From: CBDAPE01 sp965198325
GTDB lineage: Bacteria > Pseudomonadota > Alphaproteobacteria > UBA828 > JAPUJA01
Direction: 5' to 3'
DNA length: 64,000 nucleotides
NCBI GenBank assembly: GCA_965198325.1
Contig: CBDAPE010000011.1
Coordinates: 136,968-200,967 of the forward strand
The notes beneath the pieces were generated by a model. The model searched no databases and was not told the origin of the DNA. It was given only the letters and a program-made list of their open reading frames with translations. The translations under genes and the position numbers were made by a program. Below, in pieces: positions 25,917 through 35,203 of this stretch. Positions within the stretch are counted from its first letter, which is position 1; the number at the start of each line of letters is the position of its first letter.

Positions 25917-26810
25917 ATGGCGATCGCAGCCAGTCAGACCGAACCGGCAGCCTCAGGACCGATCGAGGTTTGTGCCCCGGCGGTGCAAAGCCAACCGCTC
26001 GTCTTTTCATCGCCCCACAGCGGTCGACTCTATACCGACGAGTTCGTCACTGCGTCGCAGCTCGATCCCCTGACGCTCAGGCGTTCGGAAGACAGCTTCG
26101 TCGACGAGATCTTCGCCGACGCGTCCGACGCCGGCGCGCCGCTCATTCATGCGCTGTACCCCCGGGCCTATCTCGACCCCAACCGCGAACCGTGGGAACT
26201 CGATCCGTCTATGTTCGATGGGCCTCTGCCCTCGTTCGTCAATACCCGCTCGATCCGGGCTCGAAGCGGATTTGGCACCATCGCCCGCTCGGTAACGGGC
26301 GGGGCGGAAATCTACCCAAATAAATTGCCGTTCGATCTGGCGGAAGACCGCATCCGCGCACTTTACGTCCCCTACCACGAGAGCTTGAGGACGCTGATCC
26401 ACCGGACCATGAGCCGGTTCGGTTTTGCGGTGCTGATCGACTGCCATTCGATGCCCTCCGGCGCGCCTCATGCACGCTGGCCGCGGCCCGTCGAGCCTCG
26501 GGCGGATTTCGTGCTGGGTGATCGCTTTGGGACATCCTGCGCCACCGGTCTGACCGACCGGGTGGAGGGAATTCTTGCCCGACTCGGCTATCGGGTCGCG
26601 CGCAACCGGCCCTATGCGGGCGCGTTCATCACCGAAAATTACGGCCGGCCCGAGGTCGGCGTTCACGCGCTTCAGATCGAGATAAACCGAGCACTCTATA
26701 TGGATGAAACCCGGTTGGAACGCGGAGCGGGCCTGGCTCGGTTACGCAGCGATCTGGGCCGCCTGATCGAGGAGATCGGCGCCATCACGGCGGATTCCTT
26801 GCTCGACTGA
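25917..26810 (+). CDS. N-formylglutamate amidohydrolase-family protein
   Basis: 297-residue protein of the FGase family (HutG-like), zinc-dependent hydrolases of N-formylglutamate or other N-formyl/N-acyl amino acids. Key stretches are VFSSPHSGRLY, IHALYPRAYLDPNREPWELD, YHESL, IDCHSMPSG and HALQIEINRALYMDE, whose His, Asp and Glu residues are candidate metal ligands. Starts at ATG 25917 after an AT-rich leader shared with divergent cpdR. No other histidine-degradation genes are near, so the physiological substrate is open. Confidence 0.87.
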   Translation: MAIAASQTEPAASGPIEVCAPAVQSQPLVFSSPHSGRLYTDEFVTASQLDPLTLRRSEDSFVDEIFADASDAGAPLIHALYPRAYLDPNREPWELDPSMFDGPLPSFVNTRSIRARSGFGTIARSVTGGAEIYPNKLPFDLAEDRIRALYVPYHESLRTLIHRTMSRFGFAVLIDCHSMPSGAPHARWPRPVEPRADFVLGDRFGTSCATGLTDRVEGILARLGYRVARNRPYAGAFITENYGRPEVGVHALQIEINRALYMDETRLERGAGLARLRSDLGRLIEEIGAITADSLLD

Positions 26811-26857
26811 GCATTGTCCGCGACTGTTCGGCCCGTCTGCCAGTAACCGGCGTCATG

Positions 26858-26966
26858 AAAAGAAAGGCCGCGCGGGTTATCGCCGCGCGGCCTCGAAGTA
26901 CAGGGAGGAAACGCCCATAACGGGCATGCAACGCCAAATTACTCTGGCGTCGGTTTTGCAAGGCGA
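26858..26966 (-). ncRNA. Candidate small RNA ending in an intrinsic terminator
   Basis: Read on the minus strand, the segment has a small stem GCCCG-TTA-TGGGC, then an exposed TTTCCTCCCT (anti-Shine-Dalgarno). An 11-base GC stem (AGGCCGCGCGG / CCGCGCGGCCT, 26865-26893) follows, and then TTTCTTTT. This is the layout of alphaproteobacterial trans-acting sRNAs that block ribosome sites with a CCUCC loop. No minus-strand gene exists upstream for the terminator to serve, which supports a separate transcript. The 5' end is a guess. Confidence 0.4.
26861..26893 (-). terminator. Rho-independent terminator on the minus strand
   Basis: Perfect 11-base GC-rich stem with a 7-base loop, followed on the minus strand by TTTCTTTT. 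In the plus direction the stem is followed by CGAAGTA, so it would not act as an intrinsic terminator for the formylglutamate hydrolase gene. Confidence 0.6.
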
Positions 26967-27120
26967 CACTGCGCATCTCGACCATCCCGATCAAGCTAAA
27001 CCATTGCTATATAATGCTTCTGCGACAATTTTCCGCAGGCCAACCCTGGCGTGCCCCGGCTGATCGACCGACTGGCACGCTCCTTGCACCGATCAGGGCA
27101 CGCGTTCGGATCGATCGATT

Positions 27121-27801
27121 ATGGGGGACCATTTGCCGCGTCACCTTTCCGCCGGCCGGCTTGTCGCATCTTTGGGTCCTTTAGCCGCCGCGGTACTGGT
27201 CCTGGCCCTCATCGTCGCGCCCGCCCGCGCCGCGGCGCCGAACGACGATGCAAGTCTGTGTGCCTGGCAAATCGCCCAGGCCGAGGAAGCGCACGACATC
27301 CCAAGCCAGCTTCTCATGGCGGTGGCGCTGGTGGAATCCGGACGCTGGGATGCCGATGCCGAGCGCATCGTCGCCTGGCCCTGGACCGTCTACGCGTTGG
27401 GCGAAGGGCGTTATTTCGAAACCGCCGAGCAGGCGGCCGCGGAAGTGGCGCGATTGCGCGCCCAGGGCGGGCGGAACATCGATGTCAGCTGCATGCAGGT
27501 AAATCTCGCCTACCATCCCGACGCCTTCGCGAGCCTCAAGGACTCCTTCGACCCGGTCCGCAACGTGGCCTACGCAGCCCGCTTCCTGGCCTCGCTCTAC
27601 GAGACCAAGCGCTCATGGGCTCGTGCGGTCGCCTTCTATCATTCGTCGACCCCCCAATTCGCGAAGCCCTATCGGTTGAAAGTGATTCGGATGTGGAACG
27701 ACGAGCGACGGCGCGTCGCCGAGGAACGCCGCCTGCGGCGCGTCGAGGAGCTCCGGGAACGCAAGGCCCAACAGGCCGGGCAGACCGCCCAGACCTCGTA
27801 G
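27121..27801 (+). CDS. Lytic transglycosylase (SLT domain) family protein
   Basis: 226 residues with an N-terminal signal peptide or anchor (about 15-38, LGPLAAAVLVLALIVAPARA) and an SLT-type goose-lysozyme-like domain (about 45-190). IPSQLLMAVALVESGRWD holds the catalytic glutamate, CMQVNLAYHPDAFASL and AYAARFLASLYETKRSW follow, and YHSSTPQFAKPYRLKV closes the domain. The C-terminal 40 residues are very basic and probably coiled coil. Cleaves peptidoglycan in the periplasm; could serve cell-wall turnover or a secretion machine. Confidence 0.85.
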   Translation: MGDHLPRHLSAGRLVASLGPLAAAVLVLALIVAPARAAAPNDDASLCAWQIAQAEEAHDIPSQLLMAVALVESGRWDADAERIVAWPWTVYALGEGRYFETAEQAAAEVARLRAQGGRNIDVSCMQVNLAYHPDAFASLKDSFDPVRNVAYAARFLASLYETKRSWARAVAFYHSSTPQFAKPYRLKVIRMWNDERRRVAEERRLRRVEELRERKAQQAGQTAQTS

Positions 27802-27891
27802 CTCGGCCGCTTCTCGTCCGCGGGCTGTCTCACCGTCGCATTGGATATATTTCTTCTTTTCTGCGGCGCGCGCGCTCGCTAGGCTATAGCC

Positions 27892-28665
27892 ATGCGATTG
27901 GATGGCAAGGTTGCTCTGATCACCGGCGCGGGTTCGGGCATCGGCAGGGCGAGCGCAATCCGCTTTGCCCGCGAGGGCGCACGGGTGCTCGCCGTGGATA
28001 TCGATAGTGGAGCCGTCAAATCACTCGCCACGGAAATCAACTATTCGGACGGACACGCCGTCCCCCTTGTGGCCGACGTCTCCAAGCCAAAGGATTGCGA
28101 ACGGATGGTCAACACGGCGGAGCGCTATTTCCATCGCCTCGATATTCTGTTCAATAACGCGGGCATAATCGACTCGGCCGATTCCGACCCGGTCAGGACC
28201 GATTTGGCGGTGTGGAAACACACTCTGAGCGTCAATCTCACCAGCGTGTTCCTGGGCTGCAAGTACGGCATTCCCATGCTGTTGAAAACCGGCGGCGGCG
28301 TGATCATCAATTCCTCCTCGATGTCGGCCCTGATGGGATCGGGCAACCCCGCCGTCGCCTACACGGCGAGCAAGGGCGGAATTCTTGCGATGACCCGAGA
28401 GATCGCCGTGGCATACGGCAAGCAGAATATCCGGGCGAACGCACTTTGCCCCGGGCCGCTCAAGACCGAGTTTCTGATGAACCACCTCCGGAACAAGAAC
28501 GAACGCGAGCGTCGCCTGGTCCACCTTCCAGAAGGCCGGTTCGGTGAGCCCGAGGAAGTGGCGGAGGCCGCGGTTTTCCTCGCTTCGGACGAATCCTCGC
28601 TCGTCAATGCCTCCGCCTTCGTTGTCGACGGCGGCGCCTCGGGTGCCTACGTCACGGCGCTCTAG
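27892..28665 (+). CDS. Short-chain dehydrogenase/reductase
   Basis: 257-residue classical SDR with TGAGSGIG (12-19), NNAGI (about 87-91), catalytic Ser in IINSSSMSAL and the YTASK motif, then CPGPLKTEF. Ends VDGGASGAYVTAL. Followed by a second SDR gene on the same strand; a DNA gap of 111 bases separates them, so cotranscription is possible. Substrate not predictable. Confidence 0.88.
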   Translation: MRLDGKVALITGAGSGIGRASAIRFAREGARVLAVDIDSGAVKSLATEINYSDGHAVPLVADVSKPKDCERMVNTAERYFHRLDILFNNAGIIDSADSDPVRTDLAVWKHTLSVNLTSVFLGCKYGIPMLLKTGGGVIINSSSMSALMGSGNPAVAYTASKGGILAMTREIAVAYGKQNIRANALCPGPLKTEFLMNHLRNKNERERRLVHLPEGRFGEPEEVAEAAVFLASDESSLVNASAFVVDGGASGAYVTAL

Positions 28666-28776
28666 CCCCCGACCACTCGGCGGAGCGGATACCATTCGCG
28701 GCGTGCGACGGTTGACGCTTCCCCACATGCCACGCCTAAATAGGCGCAACCGTCGACCAACCCGAGGGAGAGAATC

Positions 28777-29562
28777 ATGAGTGGAGAGCTTGCAGGCAAG
28801 CGCGCGCTGGTCACCGGCGCAAACAGCGGCATCGGCCGCGCCATCGCCGAAACCTACGCGGCCGCAGGTGCGACGGTCGCGGTGCACGGGCGCAGCGAGA
28901 ATCGCATTGCCGAGACGATGACCGCGATCGAGAAGGCCGGAGGCCAGGCCGTGCCGGTGATCGCCGACATGAGCGACCGGGACCAGGTCAAGGCAATGTG
29001 CGCGGATACGCTGGAGAAACTGGGCGGCATCGACATCGTGATGAACAATGCGGGGTTCTGCTCGCTCGCCCCACTGGTCGACACCGAAGAAGCCATGTGG
29101 GACACAACCCTCGACGTCAATCTCACTGCTTGCTTCATCGTCACCAAGGCGCTGCTGCCGAGAATGATCGAGCAGGGCGCCGGCGGGCGGTTGCTCTATA
29201 TTTCGTCGGTGAGCGGCAAGGAGGCGGAAACAAACTCGTGCGCCTATAACGCGTCCAAGGCCGGGCTGATCCTGTTCGCGAAATGCCTTGCCCGCGAAGT
29301 CGGCCCCAACGGAGTTACGGTCAACAGTATCTGTCCGGGCTGGATCGATACCAAGATGGCGGTCGAGCTGCACAAGGACCTCGCAACCGAGCAGAAACGC
29401 GACTATGGCGAGGTATTCGAGGAATCCATGGGCTCGAACATGATGGGCATCATTCAGGGACCCCAGGACATCGCCGATTGCGCCTTGTTCCTGGCCGGCG
29501 ACGGCGGCAAGCATATCACCGGGCAGGCAATCAATGTCTGCGCCGGCATCAGCACTGTCTAA
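28777..29562 (+). CDS. Short-chain dehydrogenase/reductase (FabG-like)
   Basis: 261-residue SDR: TGANSGIGRA (about 13-22), NNAGFCS, SSVSGKEAE with catalytic Ser, YNASKAGL and CPGWIDTKMA. Closest in feel to 3-oxoacyl-ACP reductase or 3-hydroxybutyrate dehydrogenase-type members. GAGGGAGA site before the ATG. It ends 22 bases before the GTG start of the PhoX gene. Confidence 0.88.
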   Translation: MSGELAGKRALVTGANSGIGRAIAETYAAAGATVAVHGRSENRIAETMTAIEKAGGQAVPVIADMSDRDQVKAMCADTLEKLGGIDIVMNNAGFCSLAPLVDTEEAMWDTTLDVNLTACFIVTKALLPRMIEQGAGGRLLYISSVSGKEAETNSCAYNASKAGLILFAKCLAREVGPNGVTVNSICPGWIDTKMAVELHKDLATEQKRDYGEVFEESMGSNMMGIIQGPQDIADCALFLAGDGGKHITGQAINVCAGISTV

Positions 29563-29584
29563 ACGTCCTTGCGCGAGGGGTCGA

Positions 29585-31474
29585 GTGACCCGGCCCCGTT
29601 CTTTCGCGCCGCCCTTGGCGGATATCCTGGCTCGTCGGCTTAGCCGCCGCGCAACGCTTAAAGGCGCGCTGACCGCGGCCGGCGGGCTCGGGTTCTCGTT
29701 GTTCGGGCCGCCAGCCTTCCAGATGGCACGCGCAGGAACATCGAGCCTCGGCTTCGATGAAGTCGATCACGGCAACGACCCGAATCACCATGTGCCCGAA
29801 GGTTACGAGGCCCGGGTGCTGATTCGCTGGGGTGAGCCGGTCACGGCGGGGGCGCCTGCCTGGGCCCACGACGACCAGAGTCCAGCGGACCAGGCGGGCC
29901 AGTTCGGCTTCAATAACGATTACATCGCCTACTTTCCCCTGCCCCGGGGGTCGGCAGACAGCGGCCACGGTCTGCTGGTGGTCAACCATGAATCCGTCAA
30001 CCCGGGGCTGATGTTTGAGAATTACGAAAAAGGCCGCCCGAGCGCGCGGCAGGTCGGCATCGAAATGGCGGCGCACGGCATGAGCGTCATCGAGATTGCG
30101 CGCGAGGCGGCGGGTTGGTGGGTCGTGTTTCCGAGCCCTTTCGCGCGCCGCCTGACCGCCAACGGTAGCGCGTTCGACCTGACGGGGCCCGCCGCAGGCA
30201 GCGCTCGGCTTCGATCGACCGACGATCCGACCGGCTCTCGCGTAACCGGAACGCTCAACAACTGCGCCGGCGGGGTCACCCCCTGGGGTACGGTGCTTTC
30301 GGCTGAGGAAAACTTTCATTTCTACTTCCAGGGTGATCCATCGGCCACCACCGAAGCCGAAAATCACGCCCGCTATCACGTCGCCGAAAAGCCCTACCTG
30401 AACTGGGCGGCGTTGGAGAGCCGGTTCGATGTGGAACGGGAACCCAACGAGCCCAATCGCTTCGGATGGCTGGTCGAACTCGATCCATACGACCCGTCCT
30501 CGACCCCCGCAAAGCGGACCGCGCTGGGCCGGTTTTCCCACGAAGGGGCCAGCGTCGTCATCAACTCCGACGGACGTGTCGTGATCTATTCGGGCGACGA
30601 CCGGATCTTCGAATATGTCTACCGGTTCGTAAGTGACGGGATCTTCGATCCATCAGCGCCCGCGACCAATCGCGATCTGCTCAATGCAGGAACGCTCTCG
30701 GTCGCTCGGTTCGGAGACGACGGCACGCTTCGCTGGCTGCCGCTCGCCTGGGGCAGGGGCCCGCTGACACCGGCGAACGGATTTATCGAGCCCGCCGACG
30801 TTCTGATCGAAACACGCCGCGCCGCCGACCTCCTGGGTGCAACACCCATGGACCGGCCCGAAGACATCGAGGCGAGCCCGGTTACGGGTCGGCTCTATCT
30901 GGCGCTCACCAATAACAGGAAACGGCAGTTTGGGGCGACGGATCGCGCCAATCCCCGCGCTCCCAACCCGACGGGACACATCCTCGAATTGTCTCCGCCG
31001 GTTGGACCGGGCGGCGAACCCGATCATGCGGCAGAGCAGTTTGGTTGGGAGATTCTCCTGCTCGCGGACAATCCCGAAGAGCATGCGGGCAGTGACTATC
31101 ACCCCGCCGTGAGCACCGCGGGGTGGCTCGTCAACCCTGACAATCTCGCTTTCGATGCGGGCGGGCGGCTGTGGATTGCGAGCGACGGCGCACCCAAGAC
31201 CGCCGGCCTCGCCGACGGGCTGTGGGCTTGCGAAGTCGACGGCGCGCACCGGGCTCTGCCCCGGCATTTCTTCCGGGCGCCCTCGGGCGCGGAAGTCTGC
31301 GGCCCGTGCTTTACACCAGACAACCGGACCCTGTTTCTCGCTGTTCAGCATCCGGCCGCGGCCAAGATGTTTGTGCCACCGCTTCATGGCTGGCCAGACT
31401 TCGAGGCGGGCGGACCACCGCGCCCGGCGGGCCTCGCGATTACCCATAGAGACGGCGGTCCAATCGGCAGCTAG
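29585..31474 (+). CDS. PhoX-family phosphatase (DUF839), Tat-exported
   Basis: 629-residue secreted alkaline-phosphatase-like protein of the PhoX family. The Tat signal LSRRATLKGALTAAGGLGFS is near the N-terminus. Family blocks are FGFNNDYIAYFPLPRG, LLVVNHESVNPGLMF, NNCAGGVTPWGTVLSAEENF, RFSHEGASVVI and MDRPEDIEASPVTGRLYLAL. PhoX enzymes use calcium and iron and release phosphate from many esters under phosphate starvation. The GTG at 29585 is preceded by GAGGGG at the right distance; an ATG at 29534 inside the SDR gene has no such site. No Pho box was recognised. Confidence 0.88.
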   Translation: MTRPRSFAPPLADILARRLSRRATLKGALTAAGGLGFSLFGPPAFQMARAGTSSLGFDEVDHGNDPNHHVPEGYEARVLIRWGEPVTAGAPAWAHDDQSPADQAGQFGFNNDYIAYFPLPRGSADSGHGLLVVNHESVNPGLMFENYEKGRPSARQVGIEMAAHGMSVIEIAREAAGWWVVFPSPFARRLTANGSAFDLTGPAAGSARLRSTDDPTGSRVTGTLNNCAGGVTPWGTVLSAEENFHFYFQGDPSATTEAENHARYHVAEKPYLNWAALESRFDVEREPNEPNRFGWLVELDPYDPSSTPAKRTALGRFSHEGASVVINSDGRVVIYSGDDRIFEYVYRFVSDGIFDPSAPATNRDLLNAGTLSVARFGDDGTLRWLPLAWGRGPLTPANGFIEPADVLIETRRAADLLGATPMDRPEDIEASPVTGRLYLALTNNRKRQFGATDRANPRAPNPTGHILELSPPVGPGGEPDHAAEQFGWEILLLADNPEEHAGSDYHPAVSTAGWLVNPDNLAFDAGGRLWIASDGAPKTAGLADGLWACEVDGAHRALPRHFFRAPSGAEVCGPCFTPDNRTLFLAVQHPAAAKMFVPPLHGWPDFEAGGPPRPAGLAITHRDGGPIGS

Positions 31475-31500
31475 GCGCAGGACCCTCCCTCACCTATGCT

Positions 31501-32340
31501 GTGACCGACCCTGCCATCGCCGCTGAAGGATTTGTCGTGGCCGCCGATCATGCCGAATTTCTGGCATTTGCCCATCGTCTTGCCGATGCCTCTGGCGACG
31601 CGATCCGGCCTCTGTTCCGTACGCCCCTGCCGGCCACAGACAAGGCCCGTGCCGACGAATATTATTCGCCTGTGACCGACGCCGACGTCGCCTCGGAGCA
31701 GGTTATGCGCGAGATGATCGCCGCGGCCTATCCCGACCACGGCATTCTGGGCGAAGAACAGGGCGGCGAGCGGCTCGACGGCGAGTATTACTGGTGCCTC
31801 GACCCGATCGACGGGACGCGCTCTTTCGTGGTCGGCTATCCCACCTTCGGCACGCTCATTGCGCTCAACCACCACGGCACGGTCGAGATCGGCATCATGA
31901 ACCAGCCGATCACCCGCGAGCGCTTTGTAGGCTCGACCGATGGAGCGTTCTTCGGCGATCAGCAAATCGCGACCCGAGCCTGTTCGGCGATCGAGAGCGC
32001 GATCCTTGCATTTTCGGGACCCTGGCTGTTTCGTTCGAAGCCGGAGAAGGCAGCAGTCGGCGAACTTGCCGAACGCACCATGCTCACCATGTATACGGGC
32101 GATTGCTACAATTACTGCCTGCTCGCCATGGGACGCATCGATCTGGTCATCGAAGCGGGCCTACATCCCCACGACATCCAGGCGCTGATTCCCATCGTCG
32201 AGCAGGCCGGCGGTGTAGTGACGACATGGGACGGTGGCGATCCCGCGATGGGTGGCTGGGTCGTGGCAGCGGGGGATCAAGCTCTGCATGAGCAAATCGT
32301 GCCGCTCCTCGCGCCCGCGATGCCGACGGCGGCCAGTTAA
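31501..32340 (+). CDS. Inositol-monophosphatase-family phosphatase (HisN-like)
   Basis: 279-residue Mg-dependent phosphatase. Motif GEEQGG with the first metal Glu, DPIDGTRSFVVGYPTFG (metal-binding DxxDGT) and the C-terminal HPHDIQALIPIVEQAGG are all present. The last motif, normally WD, here has HD. The sequence PTFGTLIALNHHG and the layout are those of HisN-type histidinol-phosphatases. GTG start at 31501, or the GTG at 31537 if a shorter N-terminus is used. Stands alone 26 bases after phoX. Confidence 0.85.
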   Translation: MTDPAIAAEGFVVAADHAEFLAFAHRLADASGDAIRPLFRTPLPATDKARADEYYSPVTDADVASEQVMREMIAAAYPDHGILGEEQGGERLDGEYYWCLDPIDGTRSFVVGYPTFGTLIALNHHGTVEIGIMNQPITRERFVGSTDGAFFGDQQIATRACSAIESAILAFSGPWLFRSKPEKAAVGELAERTMLTMYTGDCYNYCLLAMGRIDLVIEAGLHPHDIQALIPIVEQAGGVVTTWDGGDPAMGGWVVAAGDQALHEQIVPLLAPAMPTAAS

Positions 32341-32424
32341 ACAAATTCCTGCGGCACTCAGCCCGAACCACCCAACCAACAAATAGCACCCGTGAAGATC
32401 CGTCGGGCGCGAAGGGCTCGACGT

Positions 32425-34260
32425 TCATCCCCGTTCCACCGCGTTCGCACCGCACCAGCCTTTCCACATTTCGCGATAGGCCGCCTCGATCGCCCCGGCG
32501 AGACTGCTGCCGTCGGTAATCGGCGCCGCCTCCATGCGCGCGCGAAGAGTCGAACGCAAGGCCTCCAACCGATCGAAGTCGCCGGCGAGCCCTACCGCCC
32601 GCTCGACGAACTGGTCGGCGGATTTGGCGGTCAACTCCGCGAGGCCGAGATGGCTCAGCAGGCTCAACCCCACCCGCGAGGCATGCGTACCACCCGCAAG
32701 GCTGACCACGGGGACGCCCATCCAGAGCGCCTCGCAACTTGTGGTCACCCCGTTGTAGGGAAAGCTGTCGAGCGCCAGATCGACCCGGTTGTAGAGCGCC
32801 AGGTGTTCGTCCTGGGATTGGATGCGCCCATGCAAGGCGAGACGTTCGGCGTTGATGCCCTCGGCCGCAAAACGCGCCGCGAGATCGTCGCAGGTTCCGG
32901 GATCGGCGAGCGCCTGGCTCTTGACGATCAAATGCGCGTCGGGAACGGCGCGAAGCACCTGCGACCACAACGCGATCACCTCGCCGCCGACCTTGCCGAG
33001 ATTGTTGAATGAGCCAAATGTGACCCGACCCGCCTCGCGTGCCGGCAGGGGCCCGACGGCGGGTGCCTCGTCGGGCGGGCGGAAGCAGTGAAATCCGGTC
33101 GGCAGGCGCACAAGGGTTTCGCTGTGCCAGGCATCGGCAACCCCTTCAGGGTCGGCGTAACTGTCCGTCAACCGGTAATCCATGGCGCGCATGCCCGTCG
33201 TCGCGGGATAACCCAGATAGGCGACCTGGATGGGCGCGGACTTGCGCGCAAAGACGAACAGCCGATTGCCCGCCGTGTGCCCCGCCAGGTCGACCAGGAT
33301 GTCGACGCCATCGGCACGCACCATGCCGGCGACCTGCTCGTCGGTCAGCGGGCGGATATCGCGCCATCGATCGGCCAGTCCCTGAAGCCGTTCGGTCGTC
33401 GCGTCGGCACGGCGCGCATTCGCATAACAGACGATCTCGACCTGCTCGCGATCGTGGTTCTCGAGCAGGGGCTCCATGAAATAAGCCACCGAATGGGTCC
33501 AGAAGTCGGGCGAGAGATAGCCGATGCGCAGGCGCCGCTCGGGCGAGCGATCGTTCTGAAACGGCGCGGCCTTCGCGGATTCGGGATCGGCCCAATGCTC
33601 GGCCCAGGCCCGGTGCGCCTCGTAGAGGGCGTTCCCGTCGACTTTGCCGCTGTAATTCATGGCAAAGACACGGTTGCTCGCCGCAACGGGGAAGCCGGGA
33701 TCGAGCTCGGTCGCAAGACGGTAGTGGTCCAGGGCGTTTTCTACTTCTCCCTTGTTTTTCAATAGATTGGCGAGATTGTTATGGACGATGGCGTTCTTCG
33801 GCGTGATGCGCAGCGCTTGCTCGTAACAAGCGACCGACGCCTTCAGGCGTCCCTGCTTCGAGAGCAGATTGCCGAAATTCACCAGCGCCTCGACGGGATT
33901 CTTCCGGGTCGCGATGGCTTTCTGATAGAGCGCCGCCGCTTCGTTGGGTTGATTATCGAGATCGAGAATGTTGGCGAGATTGACGAGCGCCGCATAACAG
34001 TCGGGATCCACGGCAAGGGCCCGTTCGTACAGCGCCATTGCCGCAGGCGATTCAGCCCTGGCCTCGCGAAGGGTGGCGAGAGAAACCAAGGCATCGAGAT
34101 AGCCCTGGTCGCATTCGAGCGCGGCCTCGAAGCAGGCGATCGCCTCTTCGGGGCGGCCCTGACGGCGATATAATTTGCCTAGTCGATGGCGCGGCGATGG
34201 CGCGGCGGGATCGCGCCGGATCGCCTCGTTCAGATCGTCTTCGGTCTCCTCCCGTCCCTC
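32425..34260 (-). CDS. TPR protein with O-GlcNAc-transferase-like domain, 5' end unclear
   Basis: An open frame of about 611 codons. The N-terminal third is a chain of tetratricopeptide repeats (about four to five, with Asn-rich VNLANILDLDN, VNFGNLLSKQ and HNNLANLLKN). Residues beyond RRLRIGYLSPDFWTHSVAYF form a glycosyltransferase family 41 catalytic domain with FGSFNNLGKV, DSFPYNGVTTSCEALWMG and GGTHASRVGLSLL. Such proteins transfer GlcNAc-like sugars to proteins. There is no ATG or GTG in the first 57 codons after the stop at 34261-34263; a TTG at 34089 lies inside a TPR. The 5' end runs into the dispersed repeat at 34266-34322, so the gene may be truncated. Confidence 0.78.
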   Translation of the reverse strand, partial: EGREETEDDLNEAIRRDPAAPSPRHRLGKLYRRQGRPEEAIACFEAALECDQGYLDALVSLATLREARAESPAAMALYERALAVDPDCYAALVNLANILDLDNQPNEAAALYQKAIATRKNPVEALVNFGNLLSKQGRLKASVACYEQALRITPKNAIVHNNLANLLKNKGEVENALDHYRLATELDPGFPVAASNRVFAMNYSGKVDGNALYEAHRAWAEHWADPESAKAAPFQNDRSPERRLRIGYLSPDFWTHSVAYFMEPLLENHDREQVEIVCYANARRADATTERLQGLADRWRDIRPLTDEQVAGMVRADGVDILVDLAGHTAGNRLFVFARKSAPIQVAYLGYPATTGMRAMDYRLTDSYADPEGVADAWHSETLVRLPTGFHCFRPPDEAPAVGPLPAREAGRVTFGSFNNLGKVGGEVIALWSQVLRAVPDAHLIVKSQALADPGTCDDLAARFAAEGINAERLALHGRIQSQDEHLALYNRVDLALDSFPYNGVTTSCEALWMGVPVVSLAGGTHASRVGLSLLSHLGLAELTAKSADQFVERAVGLAGDFDRLEALRSTLRARMEAAPITDGSSLAGAIEAAYREMWKGWCGANAVERG

Positions 34261-34265
34261 CTATA

Positions 34266-34322
34266 AATTCCATCTGGCGCAGAGACCCCAGCATTTTGGG
34301 CGCTCCGCCGACTAGCTTCGCT
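34266..34322. repeat. Dispersed repeat upstream of a minus-strand gene, copy 1
   Basis: About 57 bases, alignable with 63387-63443 at roughly three quarters identity, both on the upstream side of a minus-strand gene. Each has a short hairpin around CATTTTGGG or TATTTTGGG. On the minus strand both read similar peptides (APKMLGSLRQME and APKIPGFLRRMG), so this could be the decayed start of one gene family or a repeat element. Confidence 0.45.
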
Positions 34323-34391
34323 ACCCATGCGGACCGGATCTTGCAAGTGGATACGACTGTTTCGCGCGGGTGGCCTCCCCGGCAAACAGCG

Positions 34392-35012
34392 CTACTTCTT
34401 CAGATCCGCGACGAGGCTCTCGATGCGCTCAAGGGCATCGTGTGCGCTCACCGTCTCTTTGCGGATTGCCCGGAGGGTATCGCCGCCTTTGCCAATCGAT
34501 ACTTCGATGCGCGCATCGTGCAGGTTGTTGATGACCACCGCGATGACGAGGTTGATCATGATCACTGCCGCCAGCATCACGAAGCTGACGAAGTACAGCC
34601 AGCTCATCGGATGGAGCTCCATCGCGGCATACATTACGTCCGTCCAGTCCTCGAGGGTCATCACCCGGAACAAGGTGAGGAGGGCAATGCCGAGCGAGTT
34701 CCAGTGAACCGGATCGTGATCGCGGAAGGGGTGCACGCCCGCGACCGCATACACGTAATAGACGACGAAAAGTAGCAGCATCACATGCCCTAGTCCGGGC
34801 AGGGAGCGGATCAGAGTCTCGACGATAAGGCGTAGTTGCGGTACCACCGTCGCGACCCGAAGCACCCGCAGAAGCCTTGCCAATTGCGCGATGAGGGCGA
34901 ACTCCCCCCCGTCCGGAATGAAGGCGAGGACGAGGATGACGAAATCGAACAGGTTCCAGCCGTCTCCGAAGTAGCGTCCGAAGCGCGGCGCGACGGCGGT
35001 GAGCTTGATGGC
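34392..35012 (-). pseudogene. Voltage-gated-type ion channel, N-terminus removed by IS21 copy C
   Basis: The surviving about 206 residues hold the end of a six-transmembrane ion channel. They include a segment with FDFVILVLAFIPD (S3-like), the arginine-bearing S4 (ARLLRVLRVATVVPQLR), S5, pore loop with selectivity filter TLEDWTDVMY and S6 (MLAAVIMINLVIAVVINNL). A cytosolic coiled tail follows, ending LVADLKK. TLEDWTD resembles the TLESWS filter of bacterial sodium channels (NaChBac type). The upstream part, with S1-S2 and the start, is missing because IS21 copy C begins at 35013. A fused frame into IS sequence exists but is an accident. Confidence 0.82.
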
Positions 35013-35203
35013 TGTCAACGGCGGAGCAAAAAGCGACCGCCGTGGCGGAGTAAAAAGGGACCACCTGGCGGCTGCGGGCTTGTCCCCGTAGTCCATGGGC
35101 GGGCCCCGCGTGCAACGCGGCGTGCCCTCAACAGGCTGACGCGGCGGCGCGCGCGGGAGGGACCTGTGGGCCCACGGGGTCAAGCGTGGGTTGGGTGGTC
35201 GGT

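Larger units (their letters stand above)
26811..27120. other. Gene-free interval with a strong hairpin
   Basis: 310 bases between the formylglutamate hydrolase and the lytic transglycosylase. It contains the stem-loop 26865-26893 and, on the minus strand, a candidate small RNA described separately. No protein-coding gene is supported. Confidence 0.5.

Noticed and set aside
28021..29514. A 497-codon minus-strand frame across two SDR genes
   Set aside because: Both SDR genes on the plus strand have full motifs; this frame does not.
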